Assembly (NCBI GenBank): GCA_964023205.1
Contig: OZ026845.1
Span: forward strand, 1,064,001 to 1,128,000
DNA length: 64,000 nt
Source of the DNA: Lutraria lutraria
Taxonomy: Eukaryota; Mollusca; Bivalvia; Venerida; Mactridae
Direction: 5' to 3'
Under the pieces are notes generated by a model that saw only the letters and a list, made by a program, of their open reading frames with translations, was not told where the DNA came from and did no database searches. Numbering within the stretch: the stretch's first letter is position 1; each line of letters opens with the position of its first letter. Of the stretch, positions 11,361 through 19,879 are shown in pieces. A program made the translations under genes and the position numbers.

Positions 11361-11371
11361 AATTGTATGGG

Positions 11372-11409
11372 GGCCCTGAAAAGGGCCGTTGGTGGTCCTG
11401 AAAAGGACC
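11372..11409 (-). terminator. Tandem histone-type 3' stem-loops with a compensatory pair change
   Basis: On the minus strand the first hairpin (11394-11409) is GGTCCTTTTCAGGACC and the second (11372-11387) is GGCCCTTTTCAGGGCC. The third stem pair differs (T-A against C-G) while pairing is kept, and the TTTC loop is identical. The first begins 20 bases after the stop of the gene at 11429-11755. Confidence 0.85.
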
Positions 11410-11428
11410 GTTGGTGCTTGTATGGGGA

Positions 11429-11755
11429 TTAATGGCGTTGACCGCATCTCCCCATACAAGCGGGACACCACTTGTCCCATTTCTGGACATCCTTGGGGTC
11501 CGGTGTGGGTTGGTAGAGGTTCGACGGAACCTCCGTGAGCTCATCTTCCCAAATCTCTGGGGTTGATTCTTGAGGGGTATCCCCCCAGTCCTCTTCCCCA
11601 GAGCAGACCTCCACCTCCTCTACAAACTTCTCCTTCCCCTCTCTCAGCTCTTTCACTTCAAAACGCAGCTCTTCTAGCTGCATCTCCAGCTGCTCAATAT
11701 ACCGCCCTAAGGCAGCATATTTTCTTTTGATAATATTGACTGTTCTCTGTGACAT
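11429..11755 (-). CDS. Coiled-coil acidic protein with C-terminal CPxC motif (accessory)
   Basis: The product is 108 aa with a clear ATG. Residues about 8-48 form a strongly heptad-patterned coiled coil (LGRYIEQLEMQLEELRFEV), preceded by a short basic stretch (IIKRKY). The middle is acidic (EEDWGD, PEIWEDEL), and the C terminus carries CPACMGRC, which could bind zinc. The basic-then-zipper order recalls a very short bZIP, but the basic region is too small to call it one. Function is unknown. It is divergently paired with the gene at 11956 across a CCAAT-repeat promoter and ends in histone-type stem-loops. Confidence 0.75.
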   Translation of the reverse strand: MSQRTVNIIKRKYAALGRYIEQLEMQLEELRFEVKELREGKEKFVEEVEVCSGEEDWGDTPQESTPEIWEDELTEVPSNLYQPTPDPKDVQKWDKWCPACMGRCGQRH

Positions 11756-11818
11756 CTTGATACAGAATGAAACTAGATCAAGGCAAGGTCACTCACTGAC
11801 TATGATACAAGGACTCTG

Positions 11819-11896
11819 ATTGGTCCATTTTTAACGGTATTTCATTGGTCCATTTTAACGGTATTTCATTGGTCTATTTTAATGGCATTTCATTGG
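11819..11896. promoter_or_regulatory. Divergent promoter with four phased CCAAT boxes
   Basis: ATTGG (CCAAT on the minus strand) occurs at 11819, 11844, 11868 and 11892 in an imperfect 24-25-bp tandem unit (ttcattggtccattttaacggta). The innermost reads ACCAATCAGA on the minus strand, a strong NF-Y-type site. The region separates the divergent genes starting at 11755 and 11956. No clear TATA box is visible for either gene. Confidence 0.7.
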
Positions 11897-11955
11897 TCTG
11901 TTCTAGGTCAGTGTTTTTTCGTGTTCCATAGCTCATTTATGTTTCATGATTCAAC

Positions 11956-12192
11956 ATGGGCAACTGCTTGAAAAGTACTTCTGATGAACCTAACTTGTCT
12001 GAGTTACAAGAAGATGTTTGGGTGGTCAAGATGGGTAATTTGTACCCAGACTTGTCTGAATTCCAAGATGCATGTGTAGAAGTGAAGATGGATATCAAGA
12101 TGGGTAATTTATACCCTGACCTTGCCATTTACTATGATGAGGATTTGAGAGCCAACTATTGGCGGTACTTATTTCTTGCAGAAATGCAATGA
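11956..12192 (+). CDS. MGNC-start protein with KMGNLYPDL repeats (accessory)
   Basis: The product is 78 aa. It begins MGNCLKS: Gly2 followed by Cys4 is the arrangement of many N-myristoylated and palmitoylated proteins, although position 6 is Lys rather than the preferred Ser. KMGNLYPDL occurs at residues 25-33 and 48-56, each followed by an acidic segment. The N terminus (MGN...NLSELQED) looks like a third, diverged unit. I do not recognise the family. Membrane association is inference. The gene is divergent from the coiled-coil gene and ends 10 bases before a histone-type stem-loop. Confidence 0.65.
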   Translation: MGNCLKSTSDEPNLSELQEDVWVVKMGNLYPDLSEFQDACVEVKMDIKMGNLYPDLAIYYDEDLRANYWRYLFLAEMQ

Positions 12193-12202
12193 ATTACCCA
12201 AC

Positions 12203-12218
12203 GGCCCTTATTAGGGCC
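12203..12218 (+). terminator. Histone-type 3' stem-loop after the MGNC gene
   Basis: GGCCCTTATTAGGGCC with CCAAC before and ACCA after. The six-pair stem is identical to the others and the loop is TATT. It is a single copy. A downstream element is not obvious; the nearest purine-rich phrase (aagcaaagacaaaag, about 12250) is farther away than usual. Confidence 0.75.
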
Positions 12219-12401
12219 ACCATATGTGTTAGATTCGTTTTGTTTCTCAAGCAAAGACAAAAGCATATTACATTGTATGTCATTTTATTTTTGAAAACAT
12301 TCTGAGTAACAAAGTGTAACAAAGTACAAAGTACAACACAATACAACTCACTTAGATACACAATTGTCCCGAAACACAAATTGTCCAACACATTGTCCGG
12401 A

Positions 12402-12755
12402 TTACACAAAGTCACTCACAGTTTTTGTTGGATTCATTTTGTATTTACGTTTTTTCTTACTCTGTTCTGCGTCCTGTAGATCGACCTGTTCACCTTGTTT
12501 CTTAGGACAGTCTGCGATGAAATGTCCTTGTTCATGACAATAAAAGCATTCATTTTCATCGACGGTTTCCGTACAGCTGGTAGAATAATGTCCTTTCTTT
12601 CCACAACGATAACACTTGATATGATCCCATGTTACATTTTTCTGTCCACAGAGCTGATCCGCTAAGTTGTTAAGCTCTTTAATTTTTTTCTTTAATGAAT
12701 ACATCAAAGTTTGATCTCGGTTCTCTTCAACTTGGTTCATTTTAGGATCGCTCAT
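12402..12755 (-). CDS. Protein with two CCHC zinc knuckles (accessory)
   Basis: The product is 117 aa from an ATG about 35 bases after a minus-strand TATA box. Residues 15-35 form a basic helix. CCHC knuckle 1 is C48-C51-H56-C61 and knuckle 2 is C70-C73-H78-C83, both with exact CX2CX4HX4C spacing. A KKKRK tract (about 100-104) could be a nuclear signal. CCHC knuckles bind single-stranded nucleic acid in retroviral Gag and CNBP-type proteins. I do not know this as a standard Polinton gene. A role in genome or RNA binding is inference. No histone-type stem-loop follows it. Confidence 0.8.
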   Translation of the reverse strand: MSDPKMNQVEENRDQTLMYSLKKKIKELNNLADQLCGQKNVTWDHIKCYRCGKKGHYSTSCTETVDENECFYCHEQGHFIADCPKKQGEQVDLQDAEQSKKKRKYKMNPTKTVSDFV

Positions 12756-12788
12756 GTTGAAATGATAAAAAACTGACGGAGCGTACGT

Positions 12789-12835
12789 CTTTTATAGAGT
12801 GTCACGCGTTGTGACCTTGAACCCGAAGTATAAAA
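12789..12835. promoter_or_regulatory. Divergent promoter of zinc-knuckle gene and PolB
   Basis: CTATAAAAG reads on the minus strand at 12789-12797, about 35 bases before the ATG at 12755. TATAAAA lies on the plus strand at 12829-12835, 30 bases before the PolB ATG at 12865. Between them at 12812-12820 is TGACCTTGA, the complement of TCAAGGTCA seen upstream of the Tyr/Gln gene. Leaders must be very short on both sides. Confidence 0.65.
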
Positions 12836-12864
12836 AACGGCGGAGAAGTTTTAAGATCATAATC

Positions 12865-15800
12865 ATGTCAGATACCGACAGTACTAGTGGTGAGGATGAA
12901 CCTCCAACTAAACGAAGCAAGTTTGAGCCTGTGCGCGACTATTATGACATACAGACACGCATGGAAAGAAAGTCAAGGAAATTTAAGACTCAATCTAGAG
13001 TATATGATGTGACATTTCAGCCGTATAATCAATCGTTTGAATTTACAAACAGGTTGTTTAATGATATGATGGATCAGCTCTACAATAGATGTGAAGTGAG
13101 ATCAAATGATCGAGTTCGAGTATCTATTCTACATCCTGATTTGGACTTTGGAATACATGTGCCGTTTAATAGGGCATCTCGTATTAGTGGAGATACATTG
13201 TTGGATGAAATTGAACGTGTGGCACAAAGTAACCGTCAATTTAAAATTCATGACGGGGAGGCACAGATGGAAATTACGCATATTGCTATGCCACAGGGAT
13301 CCGGAAAGAAAACATTCAAGGCACCAAACTTATTCAGTATGCGGAAGTCAAAGACAAGTGTTGTGTGTATTGACAATAGTAAAGACTCTATGTGTTTAGC
13401 TAGATCTATTGTGGTAGGACGGTGCAAAGTACATGAAAATCAAACCCCGGAATGGAAAAAACGATGGGGTCTTATACGTCACTCTAAGAAAAATCTTCAA
13501 AAATACGAAGCCGAATCATTATTAAAGTAAGTGGGTATTTCATCGGATCAGTCGTGTGGTATAGAAGAATACCAAAAACTACAAGACTATCTCTATCCGA
13601 GCTATGTGATTAAAATCCATCCACAACATTATGGAAGTGAATTGTTATTCAAACCACCTGCTCTGACTGAAAAAAGTCGTGTGATTCATATCTTTCACCA
13701 TGATAATCATTATGACTGTATCGTATCCATTACTGGATTTCTCGGACGGGGTTATTATTGTGAATGGTGTGATGTCGGTTATGATCACCGTGAAGGACAC
13801 CAGTGTAGCCATATTTGTCAGTGTTATGCTCACACCCTGTGCCCAGCAGGACAATCTATAAGATGTCCGGATTGCCGTCGCCTATTCCAGAGTCAGGCAT
13901 GTTTTGACAATCATAAAACAAAAAAGGGAAAACAACGTAAAACCATTTGTGAATCTGTATGGAATTGTAAGAAATGTGGGCAAAAGGTGGTAGGAACGAA
14001 ACGGAATCACGTTTGTCCAGGGACAAAGAAATGCAGGTGTTGTAAAGCCATAGTAGGACCAGATCATGACTGTTACATTCCAACATATGAACCACCCGAT
14101 AGAAAACAACCACCAGTACCATTCATCTTTTTTGATTTTGAATGTCGTTTTGATTCTGGAGAACATATACCTAATTTTTGTGTGGCTCAACGTGCTTGTG
14201 GTGACTGTATGTGTAAGTCAGTGAAAGCTCCTTGTGAGTATTGTGAAGAGGTGAATGAAGCCAGACAAATGACATTCCGTGGTGAAAATACGTTACAACA
14301 ATTCTGTACTTGGCTATTCCTCCCTACCCATCGAGGATCGACAGTGATAGCCCACAATGCTCAAGGCTATGACGCTCAGTTTATTCTTAGATATTTGGTC
14401 ACTCAGGGGACGGCGAAGCCCCAGTTAATTATGAATGGCAGTAAAATCATTCAATTGAGAGTGCATGGAATACGCATGATTGACTCCCTCAGTTTCCTGA
14501 GTAAGCCTCTCTCCGGTTTTCCCAATACATTTGGACTGACCGAGTTAGCCAAAGGATGGTTTCCATTCTATGCAAACACCTTGGAGTATCAAGATTATGT
14601 GGGACCTTATTTGCCGCTACACTTTTACAAACCGGATAGTATGAAACCAGAGCGACGTGTAGAGTTTTTAACCTGGTACAATGAAAGAAAAGGTGACGTA
14701 TTTGATTTTCAAAAGGAAATGGAGAAATACTGTCAATCGGATGTGGACATTTTAAGGCGCGGGTGTGGAGAATTTCGTCAACAATTATTGAACAGTGATC
14801 AAATAGATCCATTTACTGAAGCTACCACATTAGCTCAAGTGTTTAACAAAGCCTGGCGCAAAAATTCCATGCCACCTCATAGTTTAGCCGTGATTTCTGA
14901 TGCCGGGTATCACAATAAAACCCGGTATTCCATGAAAGGCATACGTTGGCTACAAATGATGGCTGTCACCGAAGAGATACATATTCGGCATGCCTTGAAT
15001 AACAAAGGCGAAGTCAAAATTGGACCTTATTACGTGGATGGCTATTGTCAAGAGACCAACACCGTGTATGAATTCATGGGATGTTGGTACCATGGGTGCC
15101 CCACCTGTTTTCCTAACCGAAGTACCATCAATCCATATACTTTGAGAAGCATGCAACAGGCCTATCACGATACGTATAAGCGACTGGAGTCTTTGAAAGA
15201 ACAGGGGTATCCTGTTGTGGTTATGTGGGAATGTGAATTTGATCAGCGTTGTCAAAAGGATCCTGCCTATAAGACAAGAGTGGAACGATTCTATCATGGT
15301 CAAGGCCCGATTCAACCCAGGGAAGCTTTGTTCGGAGGTCGTACGAATGCCGTCCGACTGTATCATGAAGTAGACAACGACCAAGAAATCAAATATGTGG
15401 ATATTTGTTCTCTCTATCCGTATGTGAACAAATACAGGGCTTATCCGATAGGCCATCCAGTGATCATGAGTCAAGAACAAATTGATCAACAGCATATTGA
15501 GAAATACAAAGGACTGATTAAATGCCGTGTTCTACCCCCGCAAGATTTATGGATGCCTGTCTTACCCATACACTGCAATAGTAAAATGGTGTTTACGCTA
15601 TGTCGTACCTGTACTGAGAAGGAGATGGATTATTGTACACATTCCCCGTATGAACGATTCTTGTATGGCACATGGACTCATGTTGAATTGGCTAAAGCTA
15701 TTGCTTTAGGCTATCAAGTATCAAAAGTGTATCATGTATGGCACTGGGATGAATGGAGTACGGACGTCTATAGGCAATACATTGACAAATACTTGAAAAT

Positions 15801-16656
15801 GAAACAAGAGGCTAGTGGATATCCTCCAGGGGTGGATACGGAAGAGGCTCAAGATAAATTTAAACAGGATTATTTTGAAGCAGAAGGAATTCGTTTGGAA
15901 CAGGTGGTGAAAAATCCAGGAAAACGAGCTTTTGCCAAAACCATGCTGAATTGTCTCTGGGGTAAAAATGCTCAAACCAACCTCTTGCCTAAAACAGAGT
16001 ATGTTCATCGATTGGACCAGTTCTACGGAATACTGAACGATCCTAAAAAGTCTGTGAAATATGCAGAGTGTTTTGATCATGATGAATTCATGTAAATGAA
16101 TTATACTGATGAATCGGACAAAGCAGACCCTCATTCATCATCCAATCCTGTGGTGGCTTCATTTGTGACGGCTTATGCTCGATTAGAACTGTACAAAGTG
16201 CTTGAACCTCTAGGAAAGAGAGTTCTGTATTTTGACACAGACAGTTGTATGTACATTCATGACCCTGATGGCTATAATGTTCCTATTATCTCCAGTCGAT
16301 TGGGAAAATGGACAGATGAGGTACCAAAGGGTCGTATTGTGAGATATGTCGCTTTAGGTCCAAAGAACTATGGCTATGAATACATTGAAAACGGTGAACT
16401 CCATCAAAAATGCAAAGTGAAAGGCATTACGTTAGACTACAATGCCACTCAACAAGTGAATTTCAATACGATGGTGGATTGTGTGAAAGACAGACACCAT
16501 TATTCGACCGTAGTTGAATATGCTTCTCGGATTAAACGTCATAAGGACAGAACCGTGACCAGTGAGAAACAAGTCAAAACATTTCGTTCGGTATATACCA
16601 AACGTATTGTGGTCGAGAATCATATGACTGTGCCTTATGGTTATCTACATGACTGA
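12865..16656 (+). pseudogene. pPolB: DNA polymerase B, interrupted by two in-frame TAA codons
   Basis: The frame stays the same from the ATG at 12865 to the TGA at 16656, broken by TAA at 13528-13530 and 16093-16095. Order of parts: N-terminal region; Cys/His-rich zinc segment (about 13760-14070); 3'-5' exonuclease motifs with DFEC (about 14135), HNAQGYDAQF (about 14355) and YCQSDVDIL (about 14730); a Vsr-like GCWYHGC element (about 15078-15100); then polymerase motifs A (DICSLYP, about 15400), B (KTMLNCLWG, about 15940) and C (FDTDS, about 16231). The second stop separates motif B from the catalytic DTDS, so an unread-through product is inactive. In intact Polintons this enzyme replicates the element, probably protein-primed. 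Confidence 0.93.
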
Positions 16657-16666
16657 CCTTGACCTT
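16654..16666 (+). promoter_or_regulatory. TGACCTTGACCTT motif at the PolB 3' end
   Basis: Two overlapping AGGTCA-type half-sites (on the complementary strand) sit between PolB and the next gene, about 50 bases before its ATG. They are the same motif as at 10243, 10337 and 12812. Confidence 0.4.
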
Positions 16667-16716
16667 TTGGCCTAGAAGTACTAAACAAGCAAAGTGTGTT
16701 CATTATTCACAAAGAC

Positions 16717-17343
16717 ATGGATTGGATACCCTTACTACCGATAGAGCTGAGACTTAAAATTTATCGTTATGTCATATGGGCTAACGCTAAAACATGGAAG
16801 ATGGAGTTAGTGCACACATGGGCTACTCATAATGCTATACATAGTTTACAACATACGAGTCAACGACGGATAGAGAGACTGTTGAAGGATGTAGGTGATC
16901 GCCAGGACTTGTCATTCAACCAAAAATTACCTATTCTACGAAAACTGAATGTGGTACAACAAAGCTTAGATCGTATGTTATCTACGACATGGGATTTTTT
17001 AATCCACGATGCTAATTTGAGCGACGTATCTGCCTTAGCTAACAATTTTCGTTCTACCCCCAATGTGATATGGTTCAGTATGGCTGAAGAGGACAATGGG
17101 AGATCTCACCCCGGATGGCGTCCGTATTCACAGTTTAAAATACGTGGTATCATGGTATTTAAGAGACAGGTACCGTTCACTCATGTTATTCATATTCTAA
17201 AGTATCGTGCTGTGTTCTATAAATTAAGACATCGCTTAAGAGAAGTCAAAGACGAGATTGAATCCGTTCATGCGAATCGACCTAGAATAGTGATTTGTTC
17301 AGGAAATATTCAATTATGGGTAAACCATCTAGACGATTTATAA
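16717..17343 (+). CDS. Unknown protein with F-box-like N terminus
   Basis: The product is 208 aa from the ATG at 16717; the frame also extends upstream without an ATG. The N terminus, WIPLLPIELRLKIYRYVIW, resembles the start of an F-box (LPxEL, then hydrophobics at helical spacing). The rest is basic and helical and I recognise no family. If the F-box is real, the protein would link a target to an SCF ubiquitin ligase. That is inference from about 20 residues. The 3' end overlaps the next ATG by 28 bases. Confidence 0.7.
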   Translation: MDWIPLLPIELRLKIYRYVIWANAKTWKMELVHTWATHNAIHSLQHTSQRRIERLLKDVGDRQDLSFNQKLPILRKLNVVQQSLDRMLSTTWDFLIHDANLSDVSALANNFRSTPNVIWFSMAEEDNGRSHPGWRPYSQFKIRGIMVFKRQVPFTHVIHILKYRAVFYKLRHRLREVKDEIESVHANRPRIVICSGNIQLWVNHLDDL

Positions 17344-17603
17344 GTTTATATTACATTTTGGATTTTGAGCTGTGTACGGATACGTTATACAGTATTGTAC
17401 AAGATGACCTTGTCAAGGTCAAGGACATTCGCGCGTGGATTCTGAACCCTCACACGTTTGAACTATTTAGACAGATGATTCGTGATGCTATGATCAGTGC
17501 ACACTTAGACTTGAAAGCTATCCATCGAGACGATTGGAATACTTATGTATGTAACGATAGAGTGATTCACACGATTCAAGAATGGAACAGTTTGATATTA
17601 TGA
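17316..17603 (+). CDS. Small unknown protein, paralogue of the next gene
   Basis: The product is 95 aa from the ATG at 17316, inside the end of the preceding gene. It has the pattern W(I)-x8-F-x(n)-DW-x3-V-x-ND-x-V (RDDWNTYVCNDRV near the C terminus), which recurs in the next protein (TDWFKQVVNNDSV), suggesting a tandem duplication. The start codon is preceded by no clear promoter. Two back-to-back AGGTCA motifs (17405-17421) lie inside it. Function is unknown. Confidence 0.6.
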   Translation: MGKPSRRFISLYYILDFELCTDTLYSIVQDDLVKVKDIRAWILNPHTFELFRQMIRDAMISAHLDLKAIHRDDWNTYVCNDRVIHTIQEWNSLIL

Positions 17604-17944
17604 ACCATACCCTGTTGAGAAAAGCATTGGTATTTGCTTATCGTATGAAGATACCTGAAGGTCATCATTCTCTGGAATGGATTCGACAACAGTTGAGTAC
17701 ACCAGACATGTTTGAAGAAATGAAACATGGACTTCATGTGATGAATTCATTTTATAAACAATCATTACCCATGGACTTGAGTGAAACGGATTGGTTCAAA
17801 CAGGTGGTGAACAATGACTCTGTGTTAACATTTCTGAGTCAATTTGGACATTCAGAATGTGTGTTTGAATTTTCTGACAAACTGTTGTTACCATTACATG
17901 ACTTGTGTTGTTCTTGTTGTGATTATTCTTGTACTCATACATAA
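17582..17944 (+). CDS. Small unknown protein with Cys-rich tail, paralogue of the preceding gene
   Basis: The product is 120 aa. The ATG overlaps the upstream gene by 22 bases. Residues about 10-95 share spacing of W, F and the DW...V.ND.V core with the 17316 product. The C terminus is distinctive, with the Cys pairs LCCSCCDYSC, which might bind zinc or be lipid-modified. Two AATAAA signals follow at 17962-17971, so this is a likely end of a transcript. Confidence 0.65.
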   Translation: MEQFDIMNHTLLRKALVFAYRMKIPEGHHSLEWIRQQLSTPDMFEEMKHGLHVMNSFYKQSLPMDLSETDWFKQVVNNDSVLTFLSQFGHSECVFEFSDKLLLPLHDLCCSCCDYSCTHT

Positions 17945-17961
17945 ACTTGTTATTGTACACA

Positions 17962-17971
17962 AATAAATAAA
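17962..17971 (+). terminator. Overlapping AATAAA polyadenylation signals
   Basis: aataaataaa lies 18 bases after the stop at 17944 and before the ATPase gene. Confidence 0.6.
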
Positions 17972-18011
17972 ATGTTTTTCTTCCAATAGTGTTAGTTGTG
18001 ATTTTCACGTC

Positions 18012-18659
18012 ATGGAGTCCAGTTTACTTTTTAAACATCCTTGCAATATGTTTATCTCAGGCCCTAGTGGCTCTGGTAAAACACAATTTGTAAAAAAGGT
18101 GTTGGAATACAAATCAGATTTGTTTCAAGTAGTACCAGAGCGTATTGTATGGTGTTACAAAGAATGGCAAGTAGCCTATGCACAGTTACAAGAACAAGAA
18201 CCTAGTATTCGGTTCATACAGGGGATACCTGACGAGGATGAAGAGATAGTAGAGGACACATCCATTCCTCATTTAATTGTATTTGATGACATGCTTGGTG
18301 ATAAAGATGAAGAGAAAATCAAATTATGGTTTACACGAAAAGGTCACCATCGTAATGCTAGTGTGATCTACATTACACAAAACATGTTTCAACAATCGAA
18401 AGCCAGTCGTACCCTGAGTTTAAATGCACATTACATGATCTTATTTCAAAACACAAGAGATAAAGGACAAATCAAAGTGTTGGCGAATCAAATTCAATTG
18501 CCACACTTGTTACCCGCTTATCAAGATGCTATCTCTACACCTCATGGGTATTTAGTGATTGACTTTCACCCTCAAACACCAGACAGTTATCGGTTAAGAA
18601 CTGATATTTTTCATCACTGGATCACTGGAGAAAAACGTGGGCCAGTTGTGTATATATAA
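18012..18659 (+). CDS. ATP: Genome-packaging ATPase (FtsK/HerA type)
   Basis: The product is 215 aa. Walker A is GPSGSGKT at residues 17-24 and Walker B is LIVFDDM at about 88-94, followed by a VIYITQN strand typical of the A32-like packaging ATPases of Polintons, adintoviruses and NCLDV. Length fits the Polinton family. In the virion pathway it would pump the replicated genome into preformed capsids. The frame is intact. It follows the AATAAA signals and ends at the TATA box used by the next gene. Confidence 0.95.
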   Translation: MESSLLFKHPCNMFISGPSGSGKTQFVKKVLEYKSDLFQVVPERIVWCYKEWQVAYAQLQEQEPSIRFIQGIPDEDEEIVEDTSIPHLIVFDDMLGDKDEEKIKLWFTRKGHHRNASVIYITQNMFQQSKASRTLSLNAHYMILFQNTRDKGQIKVLANQIQLPHLLPAYQDAISTPHGYLVIDFHPQTPDSYRLRTDIFHHWITGEKRGPVVYI

Positions 18660-18691
18660 ACGACACTGTATTCGTTTTGAGATCATTCAGT
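18652..18691 (+). promoter_or_regulatory. TATA box and initiator for the SR/H1-like gene
   Basis: ATATATAAA overlaps the ATPase stop codon. TCAGT, an initiator-like sequence, lies 30 bases downstream at 18687-18691, just before the ATG at 18696. The implied leader is under 10 bases. Confidence 0.6.
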
Positions 18692-18695
18692 CATC

Positions 18696-19841
18696 ATGTC
18701 AGCCACAGCCATAGCTCAATCGTTAGAACATTTGGGTCAGGAACGAGACCCTACTGTACGGGAGCAAATGCTACGGTCTGGATTAAAAGAAATGCTCAAG
18801 TGGTTCACCTTAGCAGCAAAGGTGATTTTAAAAAAGAAAATTGTGCTACCTAAACAAACACAAAACTTTATGCAAAAACATCAGCATGAATTAGAGCAGC
18901 TGGGAGATGATCAAGTGGACATGGATACTAAACGTCAACTCATATTGAAACCAGGAGGAGGTGGATTTCTTGGTGGAGTCATGATACGAAGTTTACTCCG
19001 ATGGAATGGTCAAAAGACTATTCGTAAATTCGTAAAATCTCCAGCTAAAAAAGCCAGAAAAGCACCAGCTAGAAAATCTCCAACTAAAAAAGTAGTCAGA
19101 AAATCGCCTGCCAAGATCAATGAACGTTTTATAACTCTCCGTCGTCGAAAGCAAACCACTTCAACACCCTCTATAGCTGTAACTCCAGTCAGTAAGTTAC
19201 AATGGTCTCCAATCAGTCCTGTGAGTAGTTTGAGCTTGAGTTCTTCTAGAAGTGGATCAAACAGAAGTTTTACTTCTCAGAATCCATCTAAAAGCTCACC
19301 TAGAAGTTCTTCAAGAAGTTTATCTAGAAGTGGACCAAGCAGTTCTTCAAGAAGTTTATCAAGAAGTGGACCAAGCAGTTTATCAAAAAGTGGACCAAGC
19401 AGTTTGAGTTCTTCAAGAAATGTATCTAGAAGTTATTCAAGCAGTGGGCCAAGCAGTTTATCAAGAAGTGGACCAAGCAGTTTGAGTTCATCAAGAAATT
19501 TATCTAGAAGTTATTCAAGCAGTGGGCCAAGTAGTTTGAGTTCTTCAAGAAGTGGACCAAGTAGATTTAGCTCATCTCAAAATTCATCTAGAAGTTCGCC
19601 AAGTAGCTTCAGCTCATCTAACAGTTTGAGTTCATCTCACAGTTCTAGAAGTTCATCCAATAGATCATCTCACAGTTCTAGAAAATCACCAGACACTCCA
19701 TTGTGCCGTTTTTCACCCCTATCCTTATCTACCTTATCAAGACAGGCTGTCTTGAAACCCCTTTTGAGACATCGTATTCACCTGATGAGACAGGGCCCTA
19801 TGAATCCAGCTTCAAGACAAGCCTTTGATGCTTTACTATAA
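18696..19841 (+). CDS. Basic protein with H1-like SPxK motifs and a long Ser/Arg repeat tail
   Basis: The product is 381 aa. Residues 1-100 resemble the product of the next gene (helical, LxxG...KEML...LP..Q, ending in a Gly-rich GGGGFLGG). Residues about 114-140 hold SPAKK, SPTKK and SPAK motifs in a Lys/Ala context, as in linker-histone tails. Residues about 180-340 are Ser-rich with RSGPSS, SRSYSSSGP and SLSRS repeats that could be SR-kinase substrates. A role in condensing or organising the packaged genome, with charge set by phosphorylation, is inference. The repeat tail is probably still expanding by slippage. Confidence 0.75.
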   Translation: MSATAIAQSLEHLGQERDPTVREQMLRSGLKEMLKWFTLAAKVILKKKIVLPKQTQNFMQKHQHELEQLGDDQVDMDTKRQLILKPGGGGFLGGVMIRSLLRWNGQKTIRKFVKSPAKKARKAPARKSPTKKVVRKSPAKINERFITLRRRKQTTSTPSIAVTPVSKLQWSPISPVSSLSLSSSRSGSNRSFTSQNPSKSSPRSSSRSLSRSGPSSSSRSLSRSGPSSLSKSGPSSLSSSRNVSRSYSSSGPSSLSRSGPSSLSSSRNLSRSYSSSGPSSLSSSRSGPSRFSSSQNSSRSSPSSFSSSNSLSSSHSSRSSSNRSSHSSRKSPDTPLCRFSPLSLSTLSRQAVLKPLLRHRIHLMRQGPMNPASRQAFDALL

Positions 19842-19844
19842 AAG
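19837..19844 (+). promoter_or_regulatory. TATA box (TATAAAAG) for the 19880 gene
   Basis: It overlaps the TAA of the preceding gene and lies 36 bases before the ATG at 19880, the same compact arrangement as at 18652. Confidence 0.6.
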
Positions 19845-19879
19845 CTGTGAAGAAGTAAAAACAGGTATTATTTGACATA

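Noticed and set aside
12203..12218. The 12203 hairpin as terminator of the minus-strand zinc-knuckle gene
   Set aside because: The CAAC and ACCA flanks fit only the plus strand, and the hairpin is about 185 bases beyond that gene's stop.
13526..13535. AAAGTAAGT at the first PolB stop looks like a splice donor
   Set aside because: The sequence directly after it stays in the same frame and reads like PolB without a gap, and no matching acceptor with a better join is visible. An in-frame stop is simpler.
13645..15495. Minus-strand ORFs inside PolB (up to 181 codons)
   Set aside because: They are antisense shadows of a conserved coding region with no recognisable content.
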